NCBI GenBank assembly: GCA_003134035.1
Contig: PLAE01000198.1
Location: forward strand, 1-46,135
From: Candidatus Velthaea versatilis
GTDB taxonomy: Bacteria > Vulcanimicrobiota > Vulcanimicrobiia > Vulcanimicrobiales > Vulcanimicrobiaceae
Direction of reading: 5' to 3'
DNA: 46,135 bases
The position numbers and the translations under genes were made by a program. Position 1 is the stretch's first letter, and each line of letters opens with the position of its first letter. A model generated the notes under the pieces. It worked only from the letters and a program-made list of their open reading frames with translations. It did no database searches and was not told the origin of the DNA. This document shows, piece by piece, positions 24,740 through 33,845 of the stretch.

Positions 24740-27285
24740 TACAGCAGCTCCCTGACGTCGAGGACCATGAGCACGCGCCCGTCGCCCAACAGAGCCGTAC
24801 CGGAAAAACCTTTGAGTCCCACAAGAATGCCTTCCAATGGCTTGAGAATGATATCCATGTGCTCGTCGAATCGATCCACGATCATCCCGACGAGCCCAGC
24901 GGCCGTCCGCAGCACGAGCACGGCCTCACGTTCTTCATATCGGCTAGGCAAGCGCAAAAGCTTACGCAGCCGGACGAGCGGCACGATCGTATCGCGCAAA
25001 AGAAACGCCTCCGCCTGTTTGATTTCTCTGATCGCGGACGAATCGATGCGCACGGTTTCCGCGATCATGTCGATCGGCACGCCGTAGAGCGCGCCGGCTG
25101 TTTCGATCGTCATTACCCGGACGACGGCCATGCTCAGGGGCAGCGCGAGCCGAACCTTCGTGCCGACGTCTAGCTGCGAGGACACGCTGACACTTCCGCC
25201 GGCGTCGCGTATCGACGTTTGCACGACATCCATGCCGACGCCCCGGCCGGACAAGTCCGAAACGACGTCGGCGGTTGAAAGACCCGGGTGAAAAATGAGG
25301 TTTGCCGCCTCGGCGGCGGTCATGCGCTCGGCGTCTTCGGGATTGATGAGGCCGCGTTCGACCGCTTTGGCGAGCACGCGTTTGGTGTCGACGCCGCGCC
25401 CGTCGTCCGAAACTTCGATGACGACGAGGTCGCCTTCTTGCATCGCGCGCAGGCGGATCGTGCCGTGCGCTGGTTTCCCTTTTGCGATGCGCGCTTGCGG
25501 CGACTCGATGCCGTGGTCGGCCGCGTTGCGGACGATGTGAATGAGGGGGTCGCCCAAGAGCTCGATGATGTTCTTGTCGGCTTGGGTTTCCTCGCCCTCA
25601 AGCACCAGTTCGATCTGTTTATCTAATTTGCGGGAGATATCGCGGATAAGCCGCGGAAACCGCGCGAAGACCTCGGAGACGGGCAGCAGCCGCACCTCCA
25701 TGATCGCTTCTTGCATTTCCTGCGCGAGCCGATCGATCACGCTGTAACGCTGTCCGATCTCACGACTCATCTCGCGCGATCCGTAGACCGCTTCGGCCCG
25801 CCGGGCGAGAAACGGCAGCGCGTTCTTCGCGACGACGAGTTCGCCGATGAGCGACATCAGCCGATCGACCTTCGCTTGGTCGACCTTGAGCATTCGCGTT
25901 TGGCGCAGGTCGTGCCCGTCGGCGCTAATCGGTTGCGCCCGGCTGACGGGGACGTCCTCGGCCGCGGCCCCGCCGGCGAGCCGAGATACGATGTCGAAAC
26001 AAGCATGCAGGGCGTCGAGCAGCGGCCGCGCGTCGTTCGACTGCAGCGCCGCCGCCGTGGCACCCTCGAGAATGCGGGCCGCGGCGAAGGCCTGTTGCGC
26101 TGCGGCAATGTTCGCAAGGCTTTTCCCAACGGAGGCAATCCGCCCGGCCAGGACCACCGTGTCGTCCGCCGGGAGAGCCAGGATGCGGCGTTGTTCCTCG
26201 ACGACCCGGTCGACGAGTTCGCTTCCGGGGACGACGGCAACGTCGGCTTCTTCGAATGCCGCAGGCGTGTTGCCGCCGACGGCCCCGACGAGCTCACGCA
26301 GCCAATCCGCATGGTCGCCGGCGCTTTCGATCACGGCGATGAGCCAGCGCAGCGCGGATGCCGAACGGCGGGTCGAGTCGATCGACGCAAGCAGCGTAAG
26401 TGCGCGCTCGCGCAGCTCCGGTAAGCGGCCGGCGCCGACCCAGGCGGCGCACTCGTCGGCGAAGGCCGCCGACTGCGGATCCGTACCGTCGACGCCGACC
26501 GGAACGGCGAGCCGTTCGGGCGGAATCTCAGCGATGCGAACCTGGTCGCTGACGTATCGGAAAAGATGCTCGAGCTCGGCCTTGGGCGCGGTGCTCAACG
26601 CATGGAACTGCAAACGGCAGACGTAGGGGTCGAAATCGATCAGCGCGGGCTCCGGACCGACCGTCCCGATGAGCAGCGCGAGCAGATCCGGAACCCCGCG
26701 CCAAGTCAGCAGCGGATCTTCGCCCCGGAAGTAACAATCCGTATCGGGCTTGTAAACGATGGCGGCGACGGTAAGGCCGTCGTCGAGCGCCGCGCGAAAC
26801 GCCGTCATGCGCTCGCGTTCCGAAACGGTTTCGATCCAGTCGCCGATCACCTCCGGCGCAACTCCCGCTTGCGGGGACGCCGGCAATTCCGTCGGACGCC
26901 CGGTGATCTTCATTGCCCCAAGGCGCGCGATCAGTTCGCGTGATGAACTCGCGGCGTCGTTCGGCAGACCGCCCTGTGCCCGGACGTAATCGACCCAGCC
27001 GCGCAGCACGTCGAGCACTTCGAGCTGCAAATCCACGAGTTCTCCGCTTACCGGAACGCTGCCCTCGCGCACGCAGTCGAGCAGATCTTCGCCGGCGTGG
27101 ACGAGTTTGGTCAGTTCGGGGAACTCGAAAAGCGCCGACGTGCCTTTGAGCGTATGGACCGAGCGGAACAGATCGTTGATCGCCCGCTCGTCGGACGGAT
27201 TGCGTTCGAGCACCAGCAGCGCCGCGCCGGCCGCCTCGAGCAAGTCACTTGCTTCCTCGATGAATTGGTCGAGGAGCGCGCTCAC
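24739..27285 (-). CDS. cheA: Chemotaxis histidine kinase CheA
   Basis: This is an 848-residue kinase starting at GTG 27285, overlapping the preceding receiver gene by 4 nt. Residues 1-105 form the Hpt domain with phosphoacceptor His44 (SVHTLKGTSALFEF). A long middle of about 350 residues includes no recognisable second Hpt. The dimerisation helices begin near 465 (KVDRLMSLIGELVVAKNAL). The ATPase follows with HIVRNAADHGIE (N box), VSDDGRGVD (G1) and SGRGVGMDVV (G2), and a CheW-like regulatory domain occupies the last roughly 150 residues. It sits in receptor-CheW arrays and passes phosphate to CheY and CheB. The unusual length of the Hpt-to-dimer region is the only odd point. Confidence 0.95.
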   Translation of the reverse strand: MSALLDQFIEEASDLLEAAGAALLVLERNPSDERAINDLFRSVHTLKGTSALFEFPELTKLVHAGEDLLDCVREGSVPVSGELVDLQLEVLDVLRGWVDYVRAQGGLPNDAASSSRELIARLGAMKITGRPTELPASPQAGVAPEVIGDWIETVSERERMTAFRAALDDGLTVAAIVYKPDTDCYFRGEDPLLTWRGVPDLLALLIGTVGPEPALIDFDPYVCRLQFHALSTAPKAELEHLFRYVSDQVRIAEIPPERLAVPVGVDGTDPQSAAFADECAAWVGAGRLPELRERALTLLASIDSTRRSASALRWLIAVIESAGDHADWLRELVGAVGGNTPAAFEEADVAVVPGSELVDRVVEEQRRILALPADDTVVLAGRIASVGKSLANIAAAQQAFAAARILEGATAAALQSNDARPLLDALHACFDIVSRLAGGAAAEDVPVSRAQPISADGHDLRQTRMLKVDQAKVDRLMSLIGELVVAKNALPFLARRAEAVYGSREMSREIGQRYSVIDRLAQEMQEAIMEVRLLPVSEVFARFPRLIRDISRKLDKQIELVLEGEETQADKNIIELLGDPLIHIVRNAADHGIESPQARIAKGKPAHGTIRLRAMQEGDLVVIEVSDDGRGVDTKRVLAKAVERGLINPEDAERMTAAEAANLIFHPGLSTADVVSDLSGRGVGMDVVQTSIRDAGGSVSVSSQLDVGTKVRLALPLSMAVVRVMTIETAGALYGVPIDMIAETVRIDSSAIREIKQAEAFLLRDTIVPLVRLRKLLRLPSRYEEREAVLVLRTAAGLVGMIVDRFDEHMDIILKPLEGILVGLKGFSGTALLGDGRVLMVLDVRELL

Positions 27286-27686
27286 GCGGGTACGCCCATG
27301 AGCAGTTCCGCGAACGCACGAAGCTGTTCGGGACGGACGGGTTTGACCAAATACACATTGGCGCCGGCCTCATAGGCTCGCTGGGCATCGCGCCCTTCGG
27401 CTTCCGTGCTGATCATAATGGCGGGCGTGCCGCGCATCGTCGGGTCGGCGCGAATCGCGCGCAGCATCGCGTAGCCGTCCATTTTCGGCATGTTGATATC
27501 AACCAGGAGCAAATCGAAAGATGCCGCCTCGGCCTTCTCCAACCCCTCGAGGCCATTTTCGGCCTCCGTCACGTCGATGCCGGCCTTCTCGAGGATGCCG
27601 CGGTAGTACAGGCGCACCGTGCGGGCGTCGTCGACGACCAGGACGCGGCGCGCGACAGCAGCCGGTTCAGCGCTTTGAAGAGTCAT
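27282..27686 (-). CDS. CheY-like response regulator between cheR and cheA
   Basis: This is a 134-residue receiver. I take ATG 27686 as start, 5 bp after the cheR stop; the frame extends further upstream only by running into cheR. Receiver residues are Asp19/Asp20 (VVDDAR), Asp63 (LVDINMPKMDG), Thr94 (ISTEA) and Lys115 (YLVKPVR). It has about 13 extra N-terminal residues compared with cheY. With a second receiver in the operon it may act as phosphate sink or as a second output. Its stop overlaps the cheA start (GTGA). Confidence 0.9.
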   Translation of the reverse strand: MTLQSAEPAAVARRVLVVDDARTVRLYYRGILEKAGIDVTEAENGLEGLEKAEAASFDLLLVDINMPKMDGYAMLRAIRADPTMRGTPAIMISTEAEGRDAQRAYEAGANVYLVKPVRPEQLRAFAELLMGVPA

Positions 27687-27691
27687 TGTAG

Positions 27692-28579
27692 CTACTTGCC
27701 CTCCAGCGGTCGTTGGGACACCGTGCAATCCCCGAGCCGCCGCGGGACGAACAGCGACGACATTCGGCTCATGCTCTCCGAGTGTCCCAAAAACACGAAT
27801 CCGCCGGGCACGAGACTCTCGAACATCGACGCGACTGCTTCACGACGTGAAACATCGTCGAAATAAATGAGCAGGTTACGGCAGAAGATGATGTCGACAT
27901 TCCGATGCCGCGCCATCTCCGCTTTGTTGGCGATGTTCAGCTGAAAGAAGTCGATCGATTCGCGCAATTCGGGGATGATCTGATGATCGCGCAAACCGTG
28001 GCGCGTGAAGTAGCGCTTGCGAACGTCGAGACCCACGTTCTGCAAAGAGCGCTCGCCGTATACGCCGCTTCTCGCGCTAGCCAACACGCGTGTATCCAGG
28101 TCGGAGGCCAGGATCTCAATCTGGAATTGATCGGACTGCGCCCATTCATCGAGGACGGCAATCGCGATCGAATACGGCTCCTCGCCGGTCGAGCACGGCA
28201 GCGACCAGATTCGGATCGTGTCGCCCGGCCGCTTACGCGCCGCGATCTGCGGCAAAACAAAACGAACCAAGGATTCGAGCTGATAGTTTTCGCGAAAGAA
28301 GTACGTCTCGTTGACCGTCAAAAGGTTGATCAGCTGCTGCATCTCGGTGCCGGATGCATCCGTGCGCAGCAGCATGAAGTATTGGCGGAACGAATAGCAG
28401 GCTCGGTCACGAGCGCGCTCCACGATTCGTTTATCGACGAAATACCGCTTGGACTCGGCGAACTGCACGCCGGTCTTGGCGTAGAAGAAGTCGCGAAACT
28501 TGATGAATTCTTCGTTCGTGATCTCAAAATCACCGCGGCCGTCACCATCGGAGGATTCGGCCAGCGCTCGCACCGCCAT
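27692..28579 (-). CDS. cheR: Chemoreceptor methyltransferase CheR
   Basis: This is a 295-residue protein. The ATG at 28579 forms a TGATG junction with the stop of the HEAT gene, so I prefer it over the TTG one codon earlier. It has the N-terminal helical CheR domain (FEITNEEFIKFRDFFYAKTGVQF) and the S-adenosylmethionine domain with TYFFREN, IRIWSLPCSTGEEPYSIA, FQIEILASDLD and VDIIFCRNLLIYF. It methylates glutamates of the receptors. No TPR extension or pentapeptide-binding module is visible beyond the core. It is translated in series with HEAT and CheB. Confidence 0.95.
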   Translation of the reverse strand: MAVRALAESSDGDGRGDFEITNEEFIKFRDFFYAKTGVQFAESKRYFVDKRIVERARDRACYSFRQYFMLLRTDASGTEMQQLINLLTVNETYFFRENYQLESLVRFVLPQIAARKRPGDTIRIWSLPCSTGEEPYSIAIAVLDEWAQSDQFQIEILASDLDTRVLASARSGVYGERSLQNVGLDVRKRYFTRHGLRDHQIIPELRESIDFFQLNIANKAEMARHRNVDIIFCRNLLIYFDDVSRREAVASMFESLVPGGFVFLGHSESMSRMSSLFVPRRLGDCTVSQRPLEGK

Positions 28580-29214
28580 CAATCGCCCGCGATTCGTGAC
28601 AGCGCGGTCTGAACGGCAAACGCAAGAAACGGCTCGTCGGGAAAGCGTTGAACCAGCCGCAGTAACGGCGCGGTCGCCGTAGCGTCGCCGCAGTGCGCGA
28701 GCGCTTCAACGGCTGCCGCGCACACGTTCACGTCCGGATCGTGCTCGATCGCCTCGATCAGCCAACTCGGGCTCTTCGGATGCCCGAGCGCCCCCAGAAT
28801 CTCGACGCCGAAAATACGGACGTCCGCGCAGTCTGCGAAGATCTCGCCGACCCAATCGGCGACCGCATCGGGCATCGTCTTGAGGGCCTCGATCGCGCCG
28901 TTGCGCAAACCGACGTCCTCGCTCTGCAGCAGCGGCACCAAACCGGCCGCCGCCGGCTTCGTACCGATGCGGATCAACGCCGTAAAAATCGCCTCGCGGA
29001 CGCTTTCCTGCGGCTCCGCCGCCACCGCCGTGCACAGGACCGCTGCCGCTCCGGGATGATCTCCCAAACCGCGCGCCGCTCCGCGCCGAACTTGTGCAGA
29101 CTCGCTCGCCAAATCCGCCAGCATCTCGTCAACGCTGCGTTCAACTTCGTCTTCGTCGGCTGGTTTGGGGGCCGAGCCATTCGCTTTCGAGCCCTTCGAA
29201 TTAATCAGCGGCAT
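28579..29214 (-). CDS. HEAT-repeat protein between cheB and cheR
   Basis: This is a 211-residue protein starting at ATG 29214, which shares one base with the cheB stop (TGATG). After a charged linker of about 45 residues come four to five HEAT helical pairs, each with a pattern like VRRGAARGLGDHPGAAAVL, VREAIFTALIRIG, LRNGAIEALKTM and VNVCAAAVEALAHCG. HEAT scaffolds bind other proteins; those placed among che genes are thought to tune adaptation or link to a non-flagellar output. Its position between the methylesterase and the methyltransferase, coupled to both, points to a role in adaptation. That role is inference. Confidence 0.85.
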   Translation of the reverse strand: MPLINSKGSKANGSAPKPADEDEVERSVDEMLADLASESAQVRRGAARGLGDHPGAAAVLCTAVAAEPQESVREAIFTALIRIGTKPAAAGLVPLLQSEDVGLRNGAIEALKTMPDAVADWVGEIFADCADVRIFGVEILGALGHPKSPSWLIEAIEHDPDVNVCAAAVEALAHCGDATATAPLLRLVQRFPDEPFLAFAVQTALSRIAGD

Positions 29215-30329
29215 CAGGAAATCCGCCGGCTCAGGGTCTGGCCGACGCCCGCCGGCAACCATTGATTGAGCTTCTGCGCGATCTGATACGACGGCAAGAC
29301 CGCATCGGCGCCGCCGCGTTTGACCAGCTCACCCGGCATGCCGAAGACGACCGCGGTGCTCTCCGCCTCGGCGACGGTTCGTCCGCCGTTGCGATGCAAT
29401 TCGGCCATCGCCTCGGCGCCGTCGTCGCCCATCCCGGTCAACATCACGCCGACGAGGCGCTCGGGCGCAAGGCACGCCATCGCGGTTTCCACCATCCGCG
29501 CGACGCTCGGGTGCCAGATGCGCTCGCTATCGCAGGGAACGGTGGCGGCGATCCAATCGCCCCCGCGTTTGAGCAGCACGAGGTCGGCGTCGCCGCGCCC
29601 GACGTAAGCGCGACCCGGGCGCAGGGCGCTGCGGTCGGACACCTCTTCGACCCCAATCTGACAGATCGCGTCGAGCCGGCGGGCGAATGTGCCCGTGAAA
29701 TTGCGCGGCATGTGCTGCGCGATCAAAATCGGCCATGGGAAGTCGGCCGGCAGATCCGGCAAGATCTCTTCAAGGACGCGCGGCCCCCCGGTCGACACGC
29801 CGATGAGCACGATCCCTAAATCGCGGCTTTCCGCCGCCGTGATCGGGTTGGTCGCCCGTGACTTTGCCGTCGCGGAGCGGCCGCTTTCCGAGCGTAACCG
29901 CTCGCCCAGGCCGCGAACGCGGGAAATGCGCGCGCCGGCGGCAGCCTGTACTTTGGCAATGATCTGCGCCGACGAGTTGCGCAAGTTCAGCGAGATCGTT
30001 CCGTCGGGCTTGGGAATATAATCCACGGCACCGAGCGCGAGGGCTTCGTAGGTGACTTGAGCGCCCTTCTCGGTAAGCGATGACACCATCACGACGGGCT
30101 TGGGACGCTCGGTCATGATCCGCGCAAGGCACGTCAGCCCGTCCATCTCCGGCATGTTGATATCGAGCGTGATGACATCGGGGTCGATCTTGTGCAGCAG
30201 CTCGAGGGCATCGCGGCCGTCACGCGCCGTGGTGACCTCGAACTCGCCGGTTTCCGTCAAGAGCTCGCGGAGGTGCTTGCGCATGAGGGCCGAGTCATCG
30301 ACCACCAACACGCGGATCTTTTTTGCCAT
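29214..30329 (-). CDS. cheB: Chemoreceptor methylesterase/deamidase CheB
   Basis: This is a 371-residue protein starting at ATG 30329. The N-terminal receiver has Asp11, Asp12 and phosphoacceptor Asp56 (ITLDINMPEMDG) and the CheB-specific VVMVSSLTEKGA and DYIPKP segments. A linker of about 45 residues leads to the esterase domain with the catalytic triad Ser179 (IGVSTGGP), His206 (AQHMPRNFT) and Asp303 (TGMGDDGA). It removes methyl groups from receptor glutamates when phosphorylated by CheA. The gene is 11 bp after the triple-CheW gene. Confidence 0.96.
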   Translation of the reverse strand: MAKKIRVLVVDDSALMRKHLRELLTETGEFEVTTARDGRDALELLHKIDPDVITLDINMPEMDGLTCLARIMTERPKPVVMVSSLTEKGAQVTYEALALGAVDYIPKPDGTISLNLRNSSAQIIAKVQAAAGARISRVRGLGERLRSESGRSATAKSRATNPITAAESRDLGIVLIGVSTGGPRVLEEILPDLPADFPWPILIAQHMPRNFTGTFARRLDAICQIGVEEVSDRSALRPGRAYVGRGDADLVLLKRGGDWIAATVPCDSERIWHPSVARMVETAMACLAPERLVGVMLTGMGDDGAEAMAELHRNGGRTVAEAESTAVVFGMPGELVKRGGADAVLPSYQIAQKLNQWLPAGVGQTLSRRIS

Positions 30330-30340
30330 GGAGTCCGTTC

Positions 30341-31915
30341 CTAAGCTGCGGATGCCTCGACGAGTTCGCTGACTTCGCCGATGTCCAAGAGTTGATCGAC
30401 TTCGAGCATGAGAATCATGCGTTTCTGTTCGGGTAAATTGACCACGCGCCGGATCAGCCGGCTTTGCTCGTCGGACAGCGCCGGCGCCGGCCCGATGAGA
30501 TGAGCCGGCACGCGCATCACCTGCGACACGCTGTCAACGATGAAACCGGTGCGTACTCCGCGGACCGCAAACACGACGATCCGTTGACCGTCGTTGCGCT
30601 CGGCCGCGGGTAGGCCAAAGCGACGCCGCTGGTCGAGCACCGGCAGCACGGCGCCGCGCAAATTTACCACGCCCTCGACGAAATGCGGCGTGTTCGGGAC
30701 ATGGATCAACTCGTCCGGAACGCGCACGATCTCTTGCACGGATTCGATCGGGACCGCGTATTCCTCGCCCATCACGCGAAAAACGACCAGTTGCTCTTCG
30801 TCATCTACCACGGCGGTTGCAGCTCCGATCGTTTCGCCTGTCGCCCGTGGCACCGGGCGGTCAGCTTCGGGGACGTCAGCCAGGCCGCGCAGTTCATCGA
30901 CGTTGAAGAGCCGCTCGGCAGAGAGCACCGACACCAAACGCGTGCCGCCGGCGAGCCGGCAAATAGAGGTGATATCGCTCAAGTCGCGCGAGCGCGAAAG
31001 CATCTCGGGCACCACGTCGATGATCGAACGGCTTACGCGCAGGACCTCGCGCACGCTGTCCATCACCAAGCCGACGGAGACGCCTTCGGCCAGGGCCACG
31101 ACCACGATTTTGTTCGACTCGCTCAACTCGACGTCGGGCAAGTTGAACATGCGGCGCAAGCTCACGAGCGGGAGCAGCCGGTTGCGCAGCGTCATCACGC
31201 CCAACACGTGCGAATCGGAGTTGGGCACTTGCGTGACGTTAGCCGGAATCTGCACGATCTCTTGAACGCTTTCGATCGGTAGCGCGTATTCTTGACCGGC
31301 GACCGTAAAGCTCACCAGCTGAATTTCCGCGATTTGCTCGGCGCGCTCGCGCTGCGCCTCAGCCGCCGTCGGCCCGGCATTTGTGTTCGCGCCGGACTTG
31401 GCCGTATCGGTGACCGCGGAGAACTCACGCCGAATGAGCATGCCCGCGTCGAGGATCATCACCATCGACTCGCCGTCGCGGCCTTTGATGACGCCGGTGA
31501 GCAGATCGGTAGCGATCGTGGAGCGAATCGCGTCGGCCGATTCGATGCGATCCGGTTCCGCGGTGACGACGTTCGCCATGCGGTCCACGACGAGTCCGAC
31601 CGGATGGCCGTCGTTATTGAGGACGACCACACGCGTGGCATCATCGTGTTCGACGTCGTTCGCGCCGAGCAGCCGGCGCAGGCTGAGAATCGGCAGGACG
31701 GTGCCGCGCAGATTTCCTAGGCCCTCGAGCGACGCCGCGCCCAACGGGACGCGCACGACGTCGGGATAACGGATGATCTCGTGGACGAGCGCGAGCGGCA
31801 CGGCGAACATCTCGCCGTCGACCCCAAAGCTAACGAACTGGAGCGCGACCGAGCCGACAACACCTTCGGCTTGCGTCCCCGGCGCCTCCAGCGTTGCAGT
31901 ATTCGTCTCCGTCAT
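30341..31915 (-). CDS. cheW: Triple-CheW scaffold protein
   Basis: This 524-residue protein consists of three complete CheW domains at about 24-170, 192-335 and 355-505, each about 140 residues, joined by short acidic linkers. Each repeats the CheW pattern: a first strand pair (LQFVSFGVDGEMFAVPL, VSFTVAGQEYALPI, VVFRVMGEEYAVPI), then VHEIIRYPDVVRVP or VQEIV equivalents, then NLRGTVLPILSLR-type motifs and a GLVVDRM-type segment. An ordinary CheW is a single domain of about 150 residues. Domains 2 and 3 are closer to each other than to domain 1, implying stepwise duplication. It starts one base after the stop of the double-tip MCP (TGAGATG). Confidence 0.93.
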   Translation of the reverse strand: MTETNTATLEAPGTQAEGVVGSVALQFVSFGVDGEMFAVPLALVHEIIRYPDVVRVPLGAASLEGLGNLRGTVLPILSLRRLLGANDVEHDDATRVVVLNNDGHPVGLVVDRMANVVTAEPDRIESADAIRSTIATDLLTGVIKGRDGESMVMILDAGMLIRREFSAVTDTAKSGANTNAGPTAAEAQRERAEQIAEIQLVSFTVAGQEYALPIESVQEIVQIPANVTQVPNSDSHVLGVMTLRNRLLPLVSLRRMFNLPDVELSESNKIVVVALAEGVSVGLVMDSVREVLRVSRSIIDVVPEMLSRSRDLSDITSICRLAGGTRLVSVLSAERLFNVDELRGLADVPEADRPVPRATGETIGAATAVVDDEEQLVVFRVMGEEYAVPIESVQEIVRVPDELIHVPNTPHFVEGVVNLRGAVLPVLDQRRRFGLPAAERNDGQRIVVFAVRGVRTGFIVDSVSQVMRVPAHLIGPAPALSDEQSRLIRRVVNLPEQKRMILMLEVDQLLDIGEVSELVEASAA

Positions 31916-31916
31916 C

Positions 31917-33845
31917 TCAAGCCGCGCCTTGCAGCTCTTCGGCCAGCGAGGCGATCTCCTCGATTGCCGACGCCAGCTCTTCGGCGCTCTTCGCTTGTTG
32001 GGTCGCCGCGGTCGAGGCTTCGCCCGCCGAGCGGGCCGCTTGGGTGGTCGCCGTGGCGATCTGCTCGATCGCGACCTGCGACTCTTTGATCGCCTCCTGG
32101 ATCGACTGCATCCCCGTTACCGTGTCCTTGTTGCTTTGGAACACGACCGCCATCTCAGAAACGCTCGTGCCGAGCGTGATCGTGATCTGCTTGTTCTTTT
32201 CGGCTTGCGCGACGGCCGAGTCACCGATCTCGCGCAAGTCCAGGCGCACGACGCTAATCTGGTCTTGGATGGCCTTGACGGTATCTTTAATCCGTTCGGC
32301 ATTCTCGGCGCTGTCGCGCGCGAGGTTACGGATATCGGTCGACACAACGGCAAAGCCCTTACCGAACTCGCCGGCCCGCGCCGCTTCGACGGATCCGTTC
32401 ACGGCAAGCATGTTGGTCTGGATCGAAACGGTCGTGATCGAGTCGACGATCTTATCGATGCGCCGGCTAATTTGTTCGAGCGAAGCAATTTGCTCGCCCG
32501 AGCGGGTGCTCGACTCGACGGCCGTGAGAACGCCGTCAACGAGCGCCTGCACACCGATCTGCGTTTCCTTGAGCAGGGCGCTGAGTTCCTCGACCTTCGC
32601 CATCGCGGCACTCGCCTTGTCGAGATTGTACTTTGTGCTTTTCTCGATCTGGCCGATCGCGGCGGACGACTGCTGCGTTGCGGCGCCCTGAGCGCGCGCA
32701 CCCTTCGATATCTCTTCGATTGCCGTCATGATCTCGGCGGCGGCGCGATTGATCTCTTCAACAGCCGAAGAGAGCTCTTCGGCCGACGAGGAGACTTCCT
32801 CGAGGCTCTTGGTGACGTTGGAGCTGTTCTTGAGCTCCTCGGCGATGCCGGAAAGACCTTCGGACGCCGTCTCGCTCTCGCTGAGCGCCTTCATCTGCTG
32901 GTCAACGGTTCGCACGGCCTCTTCGCACGCGCCGCTCTGCTCCTCGGCTGCCGCGGCGATGGCCTCGGCACCCTTCTGCGCTTCGCGCGCCGCCGAGTCG
33001 GCTTCGATGCTCGACTTGGCGACGTCGCGCCCGCTCTCCATGACCTCGATCATGTCCTTGCCCACGGTCTCGAGCTGAGCGGTCACGCTCTTTGCCCGCT
33101 CAACCTCGGCAGCGGAACTCTCCGCGGCCTTGGCGATGCCCTCGGCGATCAGTTTTACCTCGGCTTGGATCTGCCCGATCATCTCTTGAATGTCGCGCGC
33201 GCTCTTCTCCGACGTCTCGGCTAGGGTACGAACCTCGTCCGCGACGACCGCGAAGCCTTTGCCGTGCTGCCCGGCTCGCGCTGCCTCGATTGCGGCGTTG
33301 AGCGCGAGCAGGTTCGTCTGATCGGCGATGCGCGCCACGGCCTTGACGACCTCACCGATCGCCGCGGCCTGCTTTTCCAACTCCTCGACGCGCACGACCG
33401 ACGCGGTCTGACGCTCCGCGCTCTGGCCGATCTTCATGATCGAGTCGGCGATCTGTACCCGGATTCCGGCAATAAGCTCCTGGAGGGTCGCCGTCTTTTG
33501 AACGGAAGCCTCGGCGCCGTCTTTGGCGCGGGTAATCTGGCCGGCAATCGCGGTCACCGACTGCATCGACTCTTGCGCGGCCGTTGACGACTCCTCAGCC
33601 CCGGCGGCAATTTGGTCCATCGAGCGCCGCAGCTCCTCGGACGCCGCGCTCCCCTCCGCGATGCCCGCCGCTAGCTGCGAGGTCGCAGCCGAGATGCGCT
33701 CGGCGGCCTTCTGCTGCCGTGCGACGTTGCGCGCGCGCCGTTTTTCGACTTCGGCCGCGGCGTTGTTCGAGGCAGCGCCGTCAGCGTTCGGGTGGGTCGT
33801 TCTGGACGCCGCGTTGGCGATCCGTGAGCTTTTGACAAGCGCCAT
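31917..33845 (-). CDS. Soluble chemoreceptor with two tandem MCP signalling tips
   Basis: This 642-residue protein starts at ATG 33845. There is no membrane helix and no recognisable sensor domain; nearly all of it is Ala/Glu/Ser-rich coiled coil. Two separate receptor hairpin tips are present: [17 protein letters not shown] with [15 protein letters not shown] (about 171-210) and [17 protein letters not shown] with [15 protein letters not shown] (about 471-510). The equivalent arginines are 300 residues apart. Normal MCPs have one. Both tips keep the residues that bind CheA and CheW, so one chain could bridge two signalling sites. The triple-CheW gene follows after one base, so the pair is made in step. 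It is the first gene of the operon. Confidence 0.9.
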   Translation of the reverse strand: MALVKSSRIANAASRTTHPNADGAASNNAAAEVEKRRARNVARQQKAAERISAATSQLAAGIAEGSAASEELRRSMDQIAAGAEESSTAAQESMQSVTAIAGQITRAKDGAEASVQKTATLQELIAGIRVQIADSIMKIGQSAERQTASVVRVEELEKQAAAIGEVVKAVARIADQTNLLALNAAIEAARAGQHGKGFAVVADEVRTLAETSEKSARDIQEMIGQIQAEVKLIAEGIAKAAESSAAEVERAKSVTAQLETVGKDMIEVMESGRDVAKSSIEADSAAREAQKGAEAIAAAAEEQSGACEEAVRTVDQQMKALSESETASEGLSGIAEELKNSSNVTKSLEEVSSSAEELSSAVEEINRAAAEIMTAIEEISKGARAQGAATQQSSAAIGQIEKSTKYNLDKASAAMAKVEELSALLKETQIGVQALVDGVLTAVESSTRSGEQIASLEQISRRIDKIVDSITTVSIQTNMLAVNGSVEAARAGEFGKGFAVVSTDIRNLARDSAENAERIKDTVKAIQDQISVVRLDLREIGDSAVAQAEKNKQITITLGTSVSEMAVVFQSNKDTVTGMQSIQEAIKESQVAIEQIATATTQAARSAGEASTAATQQAKSAEELASAIEEIASLAEELQGAA

